The notes beneath the pieces were generated by a model that saw only the letters and a list, made by a program, of their open reading frames with translations, made no database searches and was not told the DNA's origin. The position numbers and the translations under genes were made by a program. From Mytilus californianus (lineage: Eukaryota; Mollusca; Bivalvia; Mytilida; Mytilidae): a stretch of 64,000 nt of DNA. Position 1 is the stretch's first letter. The number at the start of each line of letters is the position of its first letter. Location of the stretch: the NCBI RefSeq assembly GCF_021869535.1, contig NW_026262734.1, positions 90,525,285-90,589,284 of the forward strand. The letters run 5' to 3'. This document shows, one piece after another, positions 35,640-47,789 of this stretch.

Positions 35640-38600
35640 ACCTGCAATAAGAAAACAACCAGACAAAGAAACATTAAATTAACGTGATTACTCTGCTCAA
35701 CACTGTCTCATTTCGAAATGTGGAACTAATGGCTGCAAAACTTGTGAAATTTTAATAACAGACGCTCAATTCACTAGCAATTTAACTAAAAAGTCTTACT
35801 TTACTAGAAGTTACGATGATCTGAATTGTAAATCTATAAATGTCGTCTACGGATTAGAGTGTAACCTTTGTGGATTGGTTTACGTCGGTGAAACGAAAGG
35901 AAGGCTAAACAAACGTATGTGCGGCCATAGATCAGATATCAACCTCAATGCAAACGACATTCTGTACCAGCATTTAAATCAGCCTGATCATTCCATCGTT
36001 TCTATGACAGTTCGTATAATCGAAAAAATATACCACAAGACTAACAATCCTCAACTTGGAACGCCTCTCCGTAGACAAAAAGAGGACTACTGGATTCGAC
36101 AATTGGGAACTGCGACACCATATGGTTGCAATGACAAAATTGATGGTATAGGTATTCTATCTAGTCCTTCCTGTAGCTCGGTGAATGTAATGAATATTTT
36201 CAACTCTACTCCTCGACGTAGACGCAGTCATGGTCATCGTCAATATACATCACCTACTTTGCATGATGTCTCTATTAATGACTTGCTGCCATTTATACAA
36301 AAGCCGTTAGGCATTCATCACATTTGCACGAAACTGTATTCATTACCCCTTTCAAAACTTCATTCTCTGTTTAATTTATGTTTGGAAACCACTGTAACAA
36401 ACCCTCATTCAAACCAATACAAACTTACAGCTATCATTTCGGATATTGCAAGTCACAGACTTTTCAAACCAGTTCGCATTGGAAAAGATGAAAAAGAGAA
36501 AATATCTTTTCTTAAACTTTCCTTTGCCAACAAAGGTCTCGATATCGTCAACTTAGGCAATATTCTTCATCCTAAATTAGTTCAGTCGAAAATACCACCT
36601 TATTTTAAAGATCAGTCTGTACCAATAATTTCTTATACCTATTCCAAACCAATTGCAACTAAAATTTTCAATTACAAACACGTTTTGCAGGATCTCAACA
36701 TTGACGACTTCAAGTCTAAACCTCCTGATTGCACCTGTGCTAGTTCCAAATTCACATATAATCCGGCTGGCCACGTTATACCGGAGACCTCAACATTGTC
36801 AATAACACTTCCCTGCGAAATTTGTTATCCAAAGGTCCCAAATATCGTGAGCCTAAATCCATCAATTGGAAATATAACTTCAAAATACTGATGGATTCAG
36901 TCGAGGATTATGCCAGGCAATGGGCTAAACGCGAGAAAGAAGACGTAGATACTCTTTCCGAATGGATTAAGGCTGTGAGGTCGTTAATACAAATCCGAAT
37001 TAAGAAACTAAATGGGCATATCAATACCCACGCTACGTCAATTTTTAAAGACCCAAATGTTGCAAAACACTAGTCCTACCTCCATGACAATTATGTTGTT
37101 GTCCCTGCAGATAAAGCCCCAAACAACATCGTTTTTGTGTGTAAATATCATTGCATAGACTGCTTGATAAATGAACTAGGTATTGACAATTCACTTGGAA
37201 ACTCAACATATACCCTCACGACACTTACCAAAGAGGAAATCCTGGATAATCATTGGTCTGTTCTATGTTCCTTTGGAATTTCAACCAAAGATGAAGAATT
37301 GGATCTTCCATCATTGTATTGGATACCTAAACTACATAAGTGTCCTTACAAACAACGGTATATTGCTGGGTCTTCCAAGTGCTCCACGAAACCTCTTTCT
37401 AAATTATTAACATCTATTTTATCAGCAATCAAAGCCGGGCTCCAAAGTTATTGTGAAACTGCCTATTCTAGAGGTGGCGTGAATCAGATGTGGATACTAA
37501 AAAATTCCAAAGATCTTTAAGAGTACATACAATCTAAGACTCTCTCATCTTGCAATAGTATTAAAACATTTGACTTTTCTACACTTTACACAAGTATTCC
37601 CCATTCCAAACTAAAAGACAAATTGAAAGAGTTGGTATTACTTTGTTTCATTAAAAAGAATGGCAAACGTAGATATAAGTATCTTGTCTTGGGGAGGGAT
37701 AAATCCTACTTTGTAAAGCATCACTCTGATTCAAACAAAAAATTCTCTGAAACTGACATTATCAAGATGCTTGATTTCTTGATTGACAACATATTTGTTA
37801 CGTTTGGAGGACGTGGTTTTCAACAAACTGTCGGAATTCCAATGGGAACCAATTGTGCCCCTCTTCTTGCCGACTTGTTTCTTTATTATTATGAGGCTGA
37901 CTTCATACAGGAACTTCTTAGGAAGAAAGATAAGAAGTTAGCAATATCCTTTAACTCTACGTTCCGCTATATAGATGATGTTCTCTCACTAAATAATACA
38001 AAATTTTGTGACTATGTTGAACGAATCTATCCCATCGAACTAGAGATAAAGGATACTACAGATACAGTTAAGTCTGCCTCATATCTTGACTTACATCTAG
38101 AAATTGACAATGAGGGTCGGTTGAAAACAAAACTTTACGACAAAAGAGATGATTTCAGCTTCCCAATAGTGAACTTTCCATTTCTATGTAGCAACATTCC
38201 AGCAGCGCCTGCATACGGAGTATATATCTCCCAATTGATACGATATTCCCGGGCTTGTGTTTCCTATCATGATTTCCTTGATAGAGGATTGCTGCTCACA
38301 AGGAAGCTATTAAACCAAGAGTTCCAAATGGTGAAGTTGAAGTCATCCTTTCGTAAATTTTACGGACGCCATCACGAGTTGGTTGACCGTTATGGAATTA
38401 CCGTTTCACAGATGATATCGGATATGTTCCTTATGTCGTAACTACAATACCCTCCCTTTTCACGAATGTGACTTACCGAATTAGACTATTTACCGGATTT
38501 GTAATAACATAAGCAACACGACGGGTGCCACATGTGGAGCAGGATCTGCTTACCCTTCCGGAGCACCTGAGATCACCCCCAGTTTTTGGTGGGGTTCGTG

Positions 38601-38744
38601 TTGCTTAGTCTTTGGTTTTCTATGTTGTGTCATCTGTACTTTTATTTGTCTGTTTGTCTTTTTATTTTTGGCCATGGCGTTGTCAGTTTGTTTTCGATCT
38701 ATGAGTTTGACTGTCCCTCTGGTATCTTTCGTCCCTCTTTTATC
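35640..38744 (+). mobile_element. Penelope-like element, family B, with N-terminal GIY-YIG endonuclease
   Basis: The coding region is followed by a ~300 bp 3' region (38442-38744) ending in CCCTCTTTTATC. The same end recurs at 45201-45580 (-) and, diverged, at 11455-11690. It sits inside a dispersed repeat whose two halves flank it at 35517-35632 and 38745-38900, and which is contiguous at 40-400. The domain order, endonuclease before RT, is the permuted arrangement described for the Naiad/Chlamys group of PLEs. Confidence 0.85.
35683..38441 (+). pseudogene. PLE protein: GIY-YIG endonuclease + reverse transcriptase, nearly complete
   Basis: Order: Cys cluster (KCGTNGCKTC, ~35710-35740); GIY-YIG nuclease (ECNLCGLVYVGETKGRLNKR, HRSDI...LYQH...H, catalytic-type E in RRQKEDYWIRQLG), with the CCHH-type metal-binding residues of permuted PLEs; linker; RT. 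RT motifs: VVVPADKAPNN, LYWIPKLHKCPYKQRYIAG, A (FDFSTLYTSIP ~37570), B (GIPMGTNCAPLLADLFLYYY ~37830-37890), C (FRYIDDVLSLNN ~37965), GVYISQLIRYSRAC, FRKFYGRHHELVDRYG. Breaks: a one-base shift near 36780 and in-frame stops at 37071 and 37518. The N-terminus may be short, because a stop lies at 35680. Only three lesions, so fairly young. Confidence 0.9.
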
Positions 38745-39304
38745 TATTTATATTTAAATTCATGTTTATATCAGGTTATACGACCGTCGCTAGTCTTCGG
38801 AGGTCATCTCGGTGTTTGGTACGATGATGTCTAGACAAAAACCACATGAAATGCTGATATATATTACCGAGTCCGTGCATTGTTAATAGTTAATTTAGAA
38901 TTATGTTTTTGATTTTAAAATACGTTTTAGTATGTTACTTCAGCCAAATCGGTAAACGTTCGAAGTTATATGTTACGGTTATATGAACTTTTATATTGCA
39001 AAAAGATAATGATGTATTTTCAAACATGCAACCAAAATGTATACGCTTTGAGGCGACTGAAAACTACAATTCAGTATTTTGTTTTAAGTTTTGGTATCAA
39101 TCGAGAAAATTAAAGAGGAAGAAATTCATTACCAAACCTCTAGCCTACAAAATTCGAAAGTAAGACGTAAAATTTTATAAAAACATGTCAAAGTTGCAAT
39201 AATGTTTTAGATTGTCATTCCGTCCGATTTACAACATTAAATTGATATGTAGACGTTAACATTCCAGTTGACAGAAAATTGTCACCAAAACAAGGTATAA
39301 CATT

Positions 39305-40345
39305 GAATGGCCACCAATGGGTCTTCAATACAGGGTGAAAATCCCGCACCAGGAGGCGGGCTTCAGCTGGCCCCTAAACAAACATGTGTACTATTTCATT
39401 CAAAATGGACGTCATGTAAAACTCCAAAACATATAAATGAACTAAAATTTAAAAACATACAAGACTAACAAAGGCCAGATGATCCTGTCTTGGGACAGGC
39501 GCAAACATGCGGTGGGGTTAAAAATGTTTTGTGAGATCTCAACCCTCCCCTTATTCCTCTAGCCAATATAGAATAAACAAACACACAGCAATACGCACAG
39601 TAAAACTCAGTTAAAAACAAGTCCGAGTCCTATGTCAGAATAGGTAACAAAAGAAACTAAGCAAAATGACAATTATACATAAATTAACGAGGACTACTAG
39701 CAGTTACTGGCATGCCAGCATCAGACCTCAATTAAACTGGTTGAAAGATTATGTCTTTATCATATGAAAATCAAGTACAATCCCTCCCGTTAGGGGTTTA
39801 GTATTATACCATCATAAAATATATGAGAAGAACATAACCCGTATCATGCCAACAACTGGTTTTAGAATAAATGTGTTGATTTACGATCCAAAGACCCTAT
39901 GAGTGATATATTTTTTACCAAAATCTGCAATCCTTAATGACTTGACAACAGTATCGTAACTATATTCCTTCTGAATAAGTCTGTTTAAAGGTTTTGATAG
40001 CTGTTGAGGTGAATGCCGATATTTTGGGGATTTGTAAAGAATATTAACATAAAAGATTGGATGTGAAATACCTTGTACCGATGAAAAAAATGTGGTATAG
40101 GGTGTGTTATCAAAAACCCTGGTGTAATATTTTTTCAGTAATACAAAGATTTATTTCGTTAAAATTAATTAAGATAAGACAAGGGAAAGTCACCATCTAA
40201 AATGGATAACTAACAATAGGAAATAAAACAAATCATCTCTTTTATCATGTTTAAAATAAATTTTGGTATTAAGCTTCCCGTTAAAGATATAGATATCATG
40301 ATCCAGGAAAGGGCAGTGTAGTATTAGCTTTATTTAAAGTCAGTT
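39305..40345 (-). pseudogene. PLE family A remnant, minus strand
   Basis: Read on the minus strand this carries short coding pieces homologous to the end of the family A RT (a LDHDIYIFNGKLNTKIY-like stretch near 40250-40320, and the region matching SHPI...KAQKCRHSPQ near 40000-40060). The characteristic 3' region follows: CCAGTTGTTGGCATGATACG, CCCCTAACGGGAGGGATTGT, GGACAGGCGCAAACATGCGG as its + strand complement, and a degenerate tail at 39305-39375. Several internal deletions. Confidence 0.8.
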
Positions 40346-40416
40346 CAGCAGGATAAATATACTAGTTTAGATATATATTCGATCAAAGTATATCATTAAA
40401 AGACTGTCATTTTTTT

Positions 40417-40509
40417 ATATCTAAAAGGGCCCAACATGAAATATGTCGAACCCTGATAGTTCAATTCCGTTAGTGTTCAACATATTTCACGTTTGGCCCT
40501 TTTAGATAT
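40417..40509. repeat. 93 bp imperfect hairpin near the host exon D
   Basis: ATATCTAAAAGGGCCCAACA...GAAC (40417-40452) pairs with GTTCAACATATTTCACGTTT...GATAT (40475-40509) with few mismatches and a ~22 nt loop. It could be a tiny MITE or a transcribed hairpin in intron 3. Confidence 0.6.
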
Positions 40510-40914
40510 TCTTTTTTCTCATAATATGGTGCTTTTAACCAATTTAGTCGCAAACGGTGAAAATCAAACAACACATCAAGGTGATTTGGTATAAGAGAAA
40601 AATTAAAACAAAAATCAGGGAATCAATTCAAGTAAGGCAATAACTTCAATTTCCATTTCTACAAAAAAATAAGATGCTCAATAGTGTATACAATGAAAAG
40701 TTCAAACATGTCCCGAACACGGTTACAAACTTAAAATTTTACATATTACTTTAGTTGCATTACCCAAGAAGTGCATACTCATACCGTGATAGTGATATTC
40801 TCATCCCAGAAATGTAATTTCATTCACAGGCATGGTTAATTGATTAGGATTAGGGCAGTAATACTTGGTTTATTATTTGGTTAGCTAACTCGTGTTAACT
40901 CTTTATTTTTACAG

Positions 40915-41414
40915 GATTGAAATCCCGCTACTTGCATAATGGTTACATACAGTCACTACATAAGTTACCTGGTCAGAACGTCGAGGTTGTTTGTGCAGGT
41001 GCAGTTTCAGGTTTGAACGGTTCGGTAAACTTAATATCAACAGTACCTAGAAGGATTTTGGAAAAAGAAGACTTACAGTCTGCGTCAATCAATCTTGAAA
41101 CTCGCTTCAGCGAACTTTTTCAGGCTCAAGTAACTAATCCCGCTCACATGCAAATACTACTACCTACTATTATCCATGATTCCCGTAAAGAAGAAGCAGA
41201 GTCGGATAGAACAGTGTGTTTTTATAATCAACTTGCTGTAAACAACATACCTTTTCAACAAGGAGATTCAGGTGCTTGTGTTTATATAACAAATGGATTC
41301 GAGGAAACCGGTTGCCTTGGAATGGCAATAGCTGATTTTCCTGGAGGTGGTTGCATAGTAACTCCTATGGTTAAATTGTTACAAAAGTTAGATTTAATCA
41401 AATCATCTTTTTAA
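40915..41414 (+). CDS. Host gene, terminal exon D: GDSG half of the trypsin-like domain
   Basis: The acceptor is CTTTATTTTTACAG|GATTG (AG at 40913-40914). Entered in phase 1, the frame runs 165 codons to a TAA at 41412-41414. The split codon joins exon C as Gly, giving ...NYAAL-G-LKSRYLHNGY. The nucleophile motif FQQGDSGACVYI places Ser at 41268-41270. It is followed by a Gly-rich strand (GGGCIVTPM), as in the second barrel of trypsin-like enzymes. Asp to Ser is about 150 residues, longer than in typical trypsins, so a loop insertion is likely. The apparent first codon of the open frame is TTG and is not a start. No clear AATAAA lies within 300 bp downstream. Confidence 0.75.
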
Positions 41415-41725
41415 AAATTTAACAAAACAATATCTGTTGACATGGTTGATGAATACATAGTTTCATAGACTTAATAAGAATCTATTTGCTTCCGAATATT
41501 TCACTTTTATTTCATATGCATGTGTCAATTTCACTAGTAAAAAGGCGAATGAGTATACAGAGTTAATAACTCACAATTTTGCATATCCTAATAATTCGTG
41601 CATAAATCATTACTGTAACCATAAATCAACAAGAAATCGTTTCAAAAATCACCACATCCTCGTTTAATAAGTTGTACAGAACTCGGAATAACAGATCTCT
41701 TAAAACCAGTGATTTATTAACTTAA

Positions 41726-41866
41726 GCTGAAGCTGAAGGACGCCTCCGGGTGCGGGAGTTTCTTGCTGCATTGAAGAACCATTGGTGGCCTTCGGCTGTT
41801 GTCTGCTCTATGATCGGGTTGTTGTCTCTTTGACACATTCCTCATATCCATTCTCAATTTTATTAA
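41726..41866 (+). repeat. Solo 3' end of PLE family A
   Basis: AGCTGAAGGACGCCTCCGGG...GTTGTCTCTTTGACACATTC...CATTCTCAATTTTATTA matches the last ~140 bp of the element at 8704-11325. It lies ~310 bp after the host stop codon and may be in its 3' UTR. Confidence 0.75.
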
Positions 41867-43799
41867 CATTATTTTGAACAAAAAATGACCGAGCTATTAA
41901 AATATGTTATATACTAGTATATATACAACAATTCATTAAAGAAAGCTTTTCTTGTTTACAATCAGATATAATAACATTGGAAAGACTCGATTATCACATG
42001 ACTTCCATGTAGTTCATAACTCATTTTCTTACAGTGGAAGAGAAAATGAATCGCTCTAAATTCACAATTTTTCAGGAAAAATGATAATCAATTTAATTTA
42101 GAACAAACACGATCATATAATGCAAATAACTATTTAGTTGTGAGTTGTTAAATAGGTCGTAAATAAATCATATAATGGTTAACGGTCAATCAGATCTATT
42201 CGTAAGTTATCCAAGAGATCATGTAAAGATTATATTAACATCTCATTAATCCATTAGAAAATTATTTTTGTCTTGGTATGAACGAATGTAATTTGTCTCA
42301 TGAATTAACTTAAATTAACGGTGCAGAGCTATATATCAAGCTTTTTCAAAAAGTGTCTGTATCTATGAGCTACTCATTTTGTATTTTTCATTGTGTGTAT
42401 AAAGCGTTCTGGAAACACATGCAGTAATGAGATTAAGTTGGGTTGGGGGAATTAAAGCATTGACAGTGTTTACATAATGTGTGTGTGCAAATATTACTTT
42501 TCGATACAAGTGCAGGCAATTTATTTGAGGACTGCAAACTATTGAATGCAATCAAAAGAGGGTAATTCAGGTGAATCCTTCATTTAATAAGTTTTATCAA
42601 AATTGTGCTACATATATCAAAGGAATCTGAAAAGCTTATGATTGATAGCATTAACTGAGTAAATAGGCGTGAACCACTAATGGGTTTCACAAAAAAAAGA
42701 TAAAAGTCAATCACACCCTCCGCCTCAGTTGTATACAAGGAAGCAGGTGAACAAAAGGAGGAGATTCTTTATGTGGGCGTACATTAGGCATAATACTTTA
42801 CAATGTGTGTAAAATGTGGTATATAAATATAGTGTAAAAAGTGGTATATAAAGTGAAAGAAAAAGTGGTATGTATAGTGTATATAGTTTAACAAGTGGTG
42901 TATATAGTGGTTTATATTACAGCATGTTTGTGCATAAAGATGTGCTGATTTGTTGTTATCATGTAATATATATTTAACATTAAATTTGATTTAACAGTAA
43001 CTGTTGTGTGTATAGATTTTTTTTTATTATAATTCCCTAAACATATACTGAGATTATTGTATTTGTATTAGTAATTTGTAACCAATTTCCGATGAATTTT
43101 CGGTATCGCCATAATTTACCATTCTATTACGTTTCCGATTTCCGAATGTCATTTTTCATTCGTATATCACAAAAACAATACATATATCATTATAGTGTTT
43201 TATATATGCTTTAACCCCTCCAAATTATTATAGAAGAAATATTTAATTTTCAGATCTTTCCATTGATATTATAAAATGAGCACTAACTTTACCCCCAAAA
43301 AATGAGTTTTGTCACACAAATATCTGGATGTGAGTCAAAGGTTTTGAATGTTTATTGTTGTTCCTTATTAATTCATCAATGATTATATGTAACTGATTAT
43401 TTTGTTTGTATTAATTTAACAGATAACTGGAATAAATGTGTATGAAGACCTTTTAAAATATAGGAACTTATTCTAATCAAATCTGTTTGGTTTTTTTTTT
43501 GTTTTTTTTTTAATTAAATTTGACATTTTTTAATTCACATAATCAAATTAGTCACTTAAACAAATTAAAAATGACATCATTGTGATTAATTTTATTTACT
43601 TAATGAGAATATACTTTTAGTGTTGTTGGTCTTTTAGATTTATTGTATATTGTCTTGTTCGAAGTGTAATTGAAATAATTGTTAATATAATGAGTGACAT
43701 GCCTTTACCATCATGCAATAAAGATTATTTTATCAATAAATGTTGTATTAATGATTTCCAATTTAATTAGTATAAAATTAACAAGATTTGATTTGATTG
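41867..43799. other. No gene seen
   Basis: AT-rich sequence. A short degenerate GTGGTATATA repeat runs at about 42810-42920, and a poly(T) tract lies at 43490-43515. No supported coding region. Confidence 0.35.
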
Positions 43800-44329
43800 T
43801 CAATTAGAAAACTATCCGCCAGAGTCTAAAGGATATGGATGTAAACAACTATAGGGCACTTAACGGACATATGGTCAGACTGTCAAAAACAGAAAAGCAA
43901 CAAAAAAAAAAACCACCAATAGTCAACAAAACATTACGCAGAAAAATAATTGAGCAACACAAACCTCAATAAAACCATGGTGAACAAGGTATCTTCCTTC
44001 TGTTAACAGCTTATGTTCCTTTAGAGGTACCCGTAGTGTTACTGATCACATGTAAGTATCAGCGTATGAGTTCTATTCGTTGTTCAGTCATTAAAGGGGC
44101 ACTCGTAATCTCAGATTTTCTTGGATTTTGTTTATTGATAGCTATCGATAAACATACAATAAATATGTTGACAAAAAAAAATGGATTTTGCCTCAAAAGT
44201 ACATATGTTGACGTAGAAAATAACCAATTGTAAGCAGTTATCATGCACACATTTCAATTTTGACGAATATTGTAACATTTGTTCATTAGAATATAACATT
44301 TAATGAGTAAGATAAAAGTTAATAAAGAT

Positions 44330-44895
44330 TTGCGCCATGAGCGCATGATACGCTCGTCGCTTTGTAAACGAATAAAGTTCCATAGCTTCTCAATGTCAAA
44401 CCTGAAATTTATAAAAAGCTAAAGGGAGCATATTTTCTATAGATATAAACCAGTCATTAAAGTTTCATGAACACTGCTTAAAGTATTTTTGAGTTATTGT
44501 CCGAAAACTGGAAAAGCCCCCCTTTTTTATAAATAAAATCTAATAACTCGGAAACATAAAATCTAAAATTTATAAAAATTTAAAGGAAGCTTATGTCAAT
44601 AAATATAAACAATTCAATGAAGTTTAATGAAAATTGATTAAAGTCTTTTTGAATTACTGTCCGAAAAATGGAAAATCACTCTTTTTTTATAAATAAAATA
44701 CAATAACTCAAAAACTTTAACTCTAAAATTTATAAAAATCGAATGGGAGCTTACGTTAATAGATATAAACAATTTACCAAAGTTTCATCAGAATTGGTTA
44801 AAGCGTTTTTGAGTTATTGTCCGACTTGTTGGCGACGGATGGACAGACGGACGGGCAATGGTATACCATAATACGTCTCGTAAACGGGAATATAC
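44330..44895 (+). repeat. Repeat with three ~145-155 bp internal units and GGACAGACGG tail
   Basis: Units start near 44402, 44560 and 44725. Each contains AAAATTTATAAAAA...GGGAGC, an ATAGATATAAAC-like block, AAGTTTCAT, TTTTGAGTTATTGTCCGA and, in the first two, a TTTTTTATAAATAAAAT block. The end is GGCGACGGATGGACAGACGG then ACCATAATACG. Confidence 0.6.
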
Positions 44896-45200
44896 AAATT
44901 AATTCTAATACATAGAAGAGAAGGTGGCAACACTGATAAACATAAGGGAGTTTTCGTTGTATTCAAGAAGGCAAATTACAGGCATTTGCACATGAACTAA
45001 TTACGCACTTTTGCATCCAAACTCATTTATATTGAGGTTATAAATGTAAACTAACACTGTTGTAAAGTAATAATTTATAATTAAAGGTTTGGGATTCAGG
45101 TTGCTAGGGTCGTTGCTATGGGAACATAAAAGTGTCAATTTTTTTTTATTTTGTAAAAGAATTTTGGTATTGTTATTAAAACATCTTATAAACAGCGACA

Positions 45201-45580
45201 GATAAAAGAGGGGCGAAAGATACCAGAGGGACAGTCAAACTCATAGATCAAAAATAAACTGACAACGTCATGGCTAAAAAATAAAAAGACAAACAGACAA
45301 ATAATAGTACACAAGACACAACATAGAAAACTAAAGACTAAGCAACACGAACCCCACCAAAAACTGGGGATGATCTTAGGTGCTCCGGAAGGGTAAGCAG
45401 ATCCTGCTCCACATGTGGCACCCGTCGTGTTGCTCATGTTATTACAAATCCGGTAATTAGTCTAATTCGGTAGGTCACATTCGTGGTAGAAAAGGAAGTG
45501 AATTGTAATTACGACATAAGGAACATATCCGATATCATCTGTGAAACGGTAATTCCATAACGGTCAACCAACTCGTGATG
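45201..45580 (-). pseudogene. PLE family B 3' end, 5'-truncated
   Basis: On the minus strand it begins within the RT C-terminus (CATCACGAGTTGGTTGACCG, ...GATATCGGATATGTTCC), runs through the stop and reproduces the 3' region of the element at 38442-38744, ending CCCTCTTTTATC. It interrupts a repeat whose GGTTGCTAGGGTCGTTGC (45100) and TTAGCAACGACCCTC (45802) arms lie on either side. Confidence 0.8.
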
Positions 45581-45919
45581 AAGATGAACATCAATTGAAA
45601 AATGTTACTCATTCAATGACCTGTAGTTTGATCCAAATGTAAAAGGTTATTAATGACCTTGACCTTTGAACTTATTAGATTTAGTAAAAAATGGTTATAA
45701 ATAGACCCAAAACAGTAAATAGAAAAAATGCTCAAAACGAGTATTGCTTTTATTTGGTATAAAAGTTAAATGCCAGAGGTCAATGTCACGTCAAAAGTTC
45801 TTAGCAACGACCCTCACAAAGTTATTTGTATTGAAAACTGTTATGGATAGATAGAAAATTTAATAGCAAAAATTACCAAGAAGACTTATTAATTAACATG
45901 GCCGAAATTATATATTGAA

Positions 45920-46386
45920 TCCATATTGAGTTTACAGAATTTACAGAAAAAAGATGTTGAGGACATATTGTTCAATCTAGATACGTTGAAAGCTATTGGG
46001 CTCGATTGTGTAAGTCCCCGGTTATTGAAAGAAGCGAGTAATATTGTTTAACGTCCTTTTTGTAAATTGTTTAACATGTCTATTTCTGTTAGCAAGTTTC
46101 CCAGTGACTGGAAACTTGCCAATGTTATTCCTGCTTTCAAAAAACTTTCTCCTACAGACGTATATTATAGAACGATTTCCTTGATAAGTGTTCTCGAATG
46201 GAAAGATGTGTAAATAAGCATATTTACAACTACAGGAAGCAACGAGTGGTTATTAACAATAAAAAGTCAGGATGGCGAGACATTAATGACGGTGTTCCTA
46301 AAGGATCAATCATTGGTTCTCTCTTCTTTTTAATATTCATAACTGATATTGTAGCTGAAATTCACGAAAAGGCTGTAACAGAATAG
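45920..46386 (+). pseudogene. LINE reverse transcriptase fragment (Jockey/CR1-like)
   Basis: Reads VEDILFNLDTLKAIGLDCVS, PRLLKEAS, CKLFNMSISVSKFPSDWKLA and NVIPAFKK. After a frame change come MERCVNKHIYN, GWRDINDGVPKGSIIGSLFF and LIFITDI. These are RT blocks 0-3 of Jockey-superfamily LINEs. The catalytic YxDD block is absent. A stop at about 46048 and shifts near 46145 and 46200. Confidence 0.75.
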
Positions 46387-47105
46387 AACAACAAACAGTA
46401 TCCTTTTATAAATTATTACCTTGTATGGGCTCGGATTTTTAAAACTGGCCGCCTTTCAAACTGTTCATGTGTAGTCATGCATTCAGGAAATGATGCTTTT
46501 CTCAATGCATAATTGGAAAATAAAAATTGGTCTTTCAAACGTTTCCACAGGTAAAAAAAAAGTGGTAACAGGAGAGAAATTACCTCATGGAACAAAATTT
46601 TAAAATGAAAAATTTGTAAATATGCTTTAGTTATAATAAAAACAGACCAGTAAGTGACAACTTTCTTAAATGATCTATCATAATTGTGAAAATCGGAAAC
46701 CTAGTTACTTGATATGGATTTTCTTTGAATGATTAAATTGTCAGAAAACAACAGTGGACAACATGATTGTTTTTGGGGGTTTAACATTTTAATCATAATA
46801 TTCAAATGGAGAAAATTTAAGAAGGACTGTTATACTAGAATGTTTTAATGCATTATATACTCTAGTTGGTATTGAAACTTAAAATTGGCACAAAAGATAA
46901 TTTAAATAAAGTATAATTGTGGGTGAATGCTTGGGACAGGAAGTTAGACATTTTTTTTATTTTGACTCAGCTATACTTAACGAATTCTTTAATACAATAT
47001 GTTTACACTAAATGACGACTAGTACCCATTTTTCAGTATCATTAAAGGTAATCTTAAAACTGCAATAAATCGAGATAAACTTTATTCAACAAAAATAATT
47101 AGCCA

Positions 47106-47420
47106 GACAAGATCTACAAGAAGCTCAAATTTGGCTTGACTCACCAGTCAGCTTTCCCCTCTAATGATTATTATATCCTGTGTATGTTTGGTCAAACTTC
47201 TTGTCGATAAAGAGAAACTGTACACAGCGTAAATAATCAACATTAAACAAGATATTGAAAAACTTTAAAACAATTAGAGAGAATTCAAACTTTAAACTTC
47301 AAAGTCAATCAGCTATATAATGTCTACAGACATGTCAACACGATCAAAATCAGTTCGTCGACTCCTTAAACGAGCTGTTGACTTTCAGTGACAACTATCT
47401 ACAATTTTAGTGTTTTAAAC
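47106..47420 (+). repeat. Outlying copy of the AAGATCTACAAATAAGTCAA repeat
   Basis: GACAAGATCTACAAGAAGCTCAAATTTGGC, then a degenerate continuation; related to the array at 5690-8690. Confidence 0.4.
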
Positions 47421-47448
47421 GAAAGCAATATTAATTATAAAACTAAGA

Positions 47449-47660
47449 AGATGTGGTATGAATGCCAATGAGACATCTCTCCACAAGAGACCAAATGACA
47501 CAGAAATTAACAACTATAGGTCACCGTACGGCCTTCGATAATGAGCAAAGCCCATACCGCATAGTCAGCTATAAAAGTCCAGGAGTGACAAATGTAAAAC
47601 AATTCAAACGAGAAAACTAACGGCCTAATTAATGTACAAAATAATGAACGAAAAACAAAT
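47449..47660 (-). repeat. GTTGTCTCATTGG dispersed repeat, long copy
   Basis: On the + strand AAGATGTGGTATGAATGCCA, ATGAGACATCTCTCCACAAG and GGTCACCGTACGGCCTTCGA, extended by AGCAAAGCCCATACCGCATA and the rest. Confidence 0.7.
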
Positions 47661-47789
47661 AAAGTCATTTGACTATCGGCTCATATCGCCATTCAAAGTC
47701 ATATTTTGACTACTTTTGTCTTTTTGGAAATTATTTAAAGAAACAAGTAAGAATAAGGAGAATTAAAAATCTTCGAACTACCTACCCAC

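Larger units (their letters stand above)
29249..40914 (+). other. Host gene intron 3 (11.7 kb), splits the protease triad
   Basis: Both ends are consensus and phase 1: donor GTAAGA at 29249, acceptor TTTTTACAG ending at 40914. It contains the second foldback element with a LINE remnant, a SINE, the N-terminal-GIY-YIG PLE and a minus-strand PLE remnant. Splicing across it is required to place the GDSG serine in the same protein as the His and Asp. Confidence 0.65.

Noticed and set aside
38586-38834. 82-codon frame after the PLE family B RT (also 45186-45437 on the minus strand)
   Set aside because: Lies in the shared 3' untranslated region; the resemblance reflects element homology, not a conserved protein.
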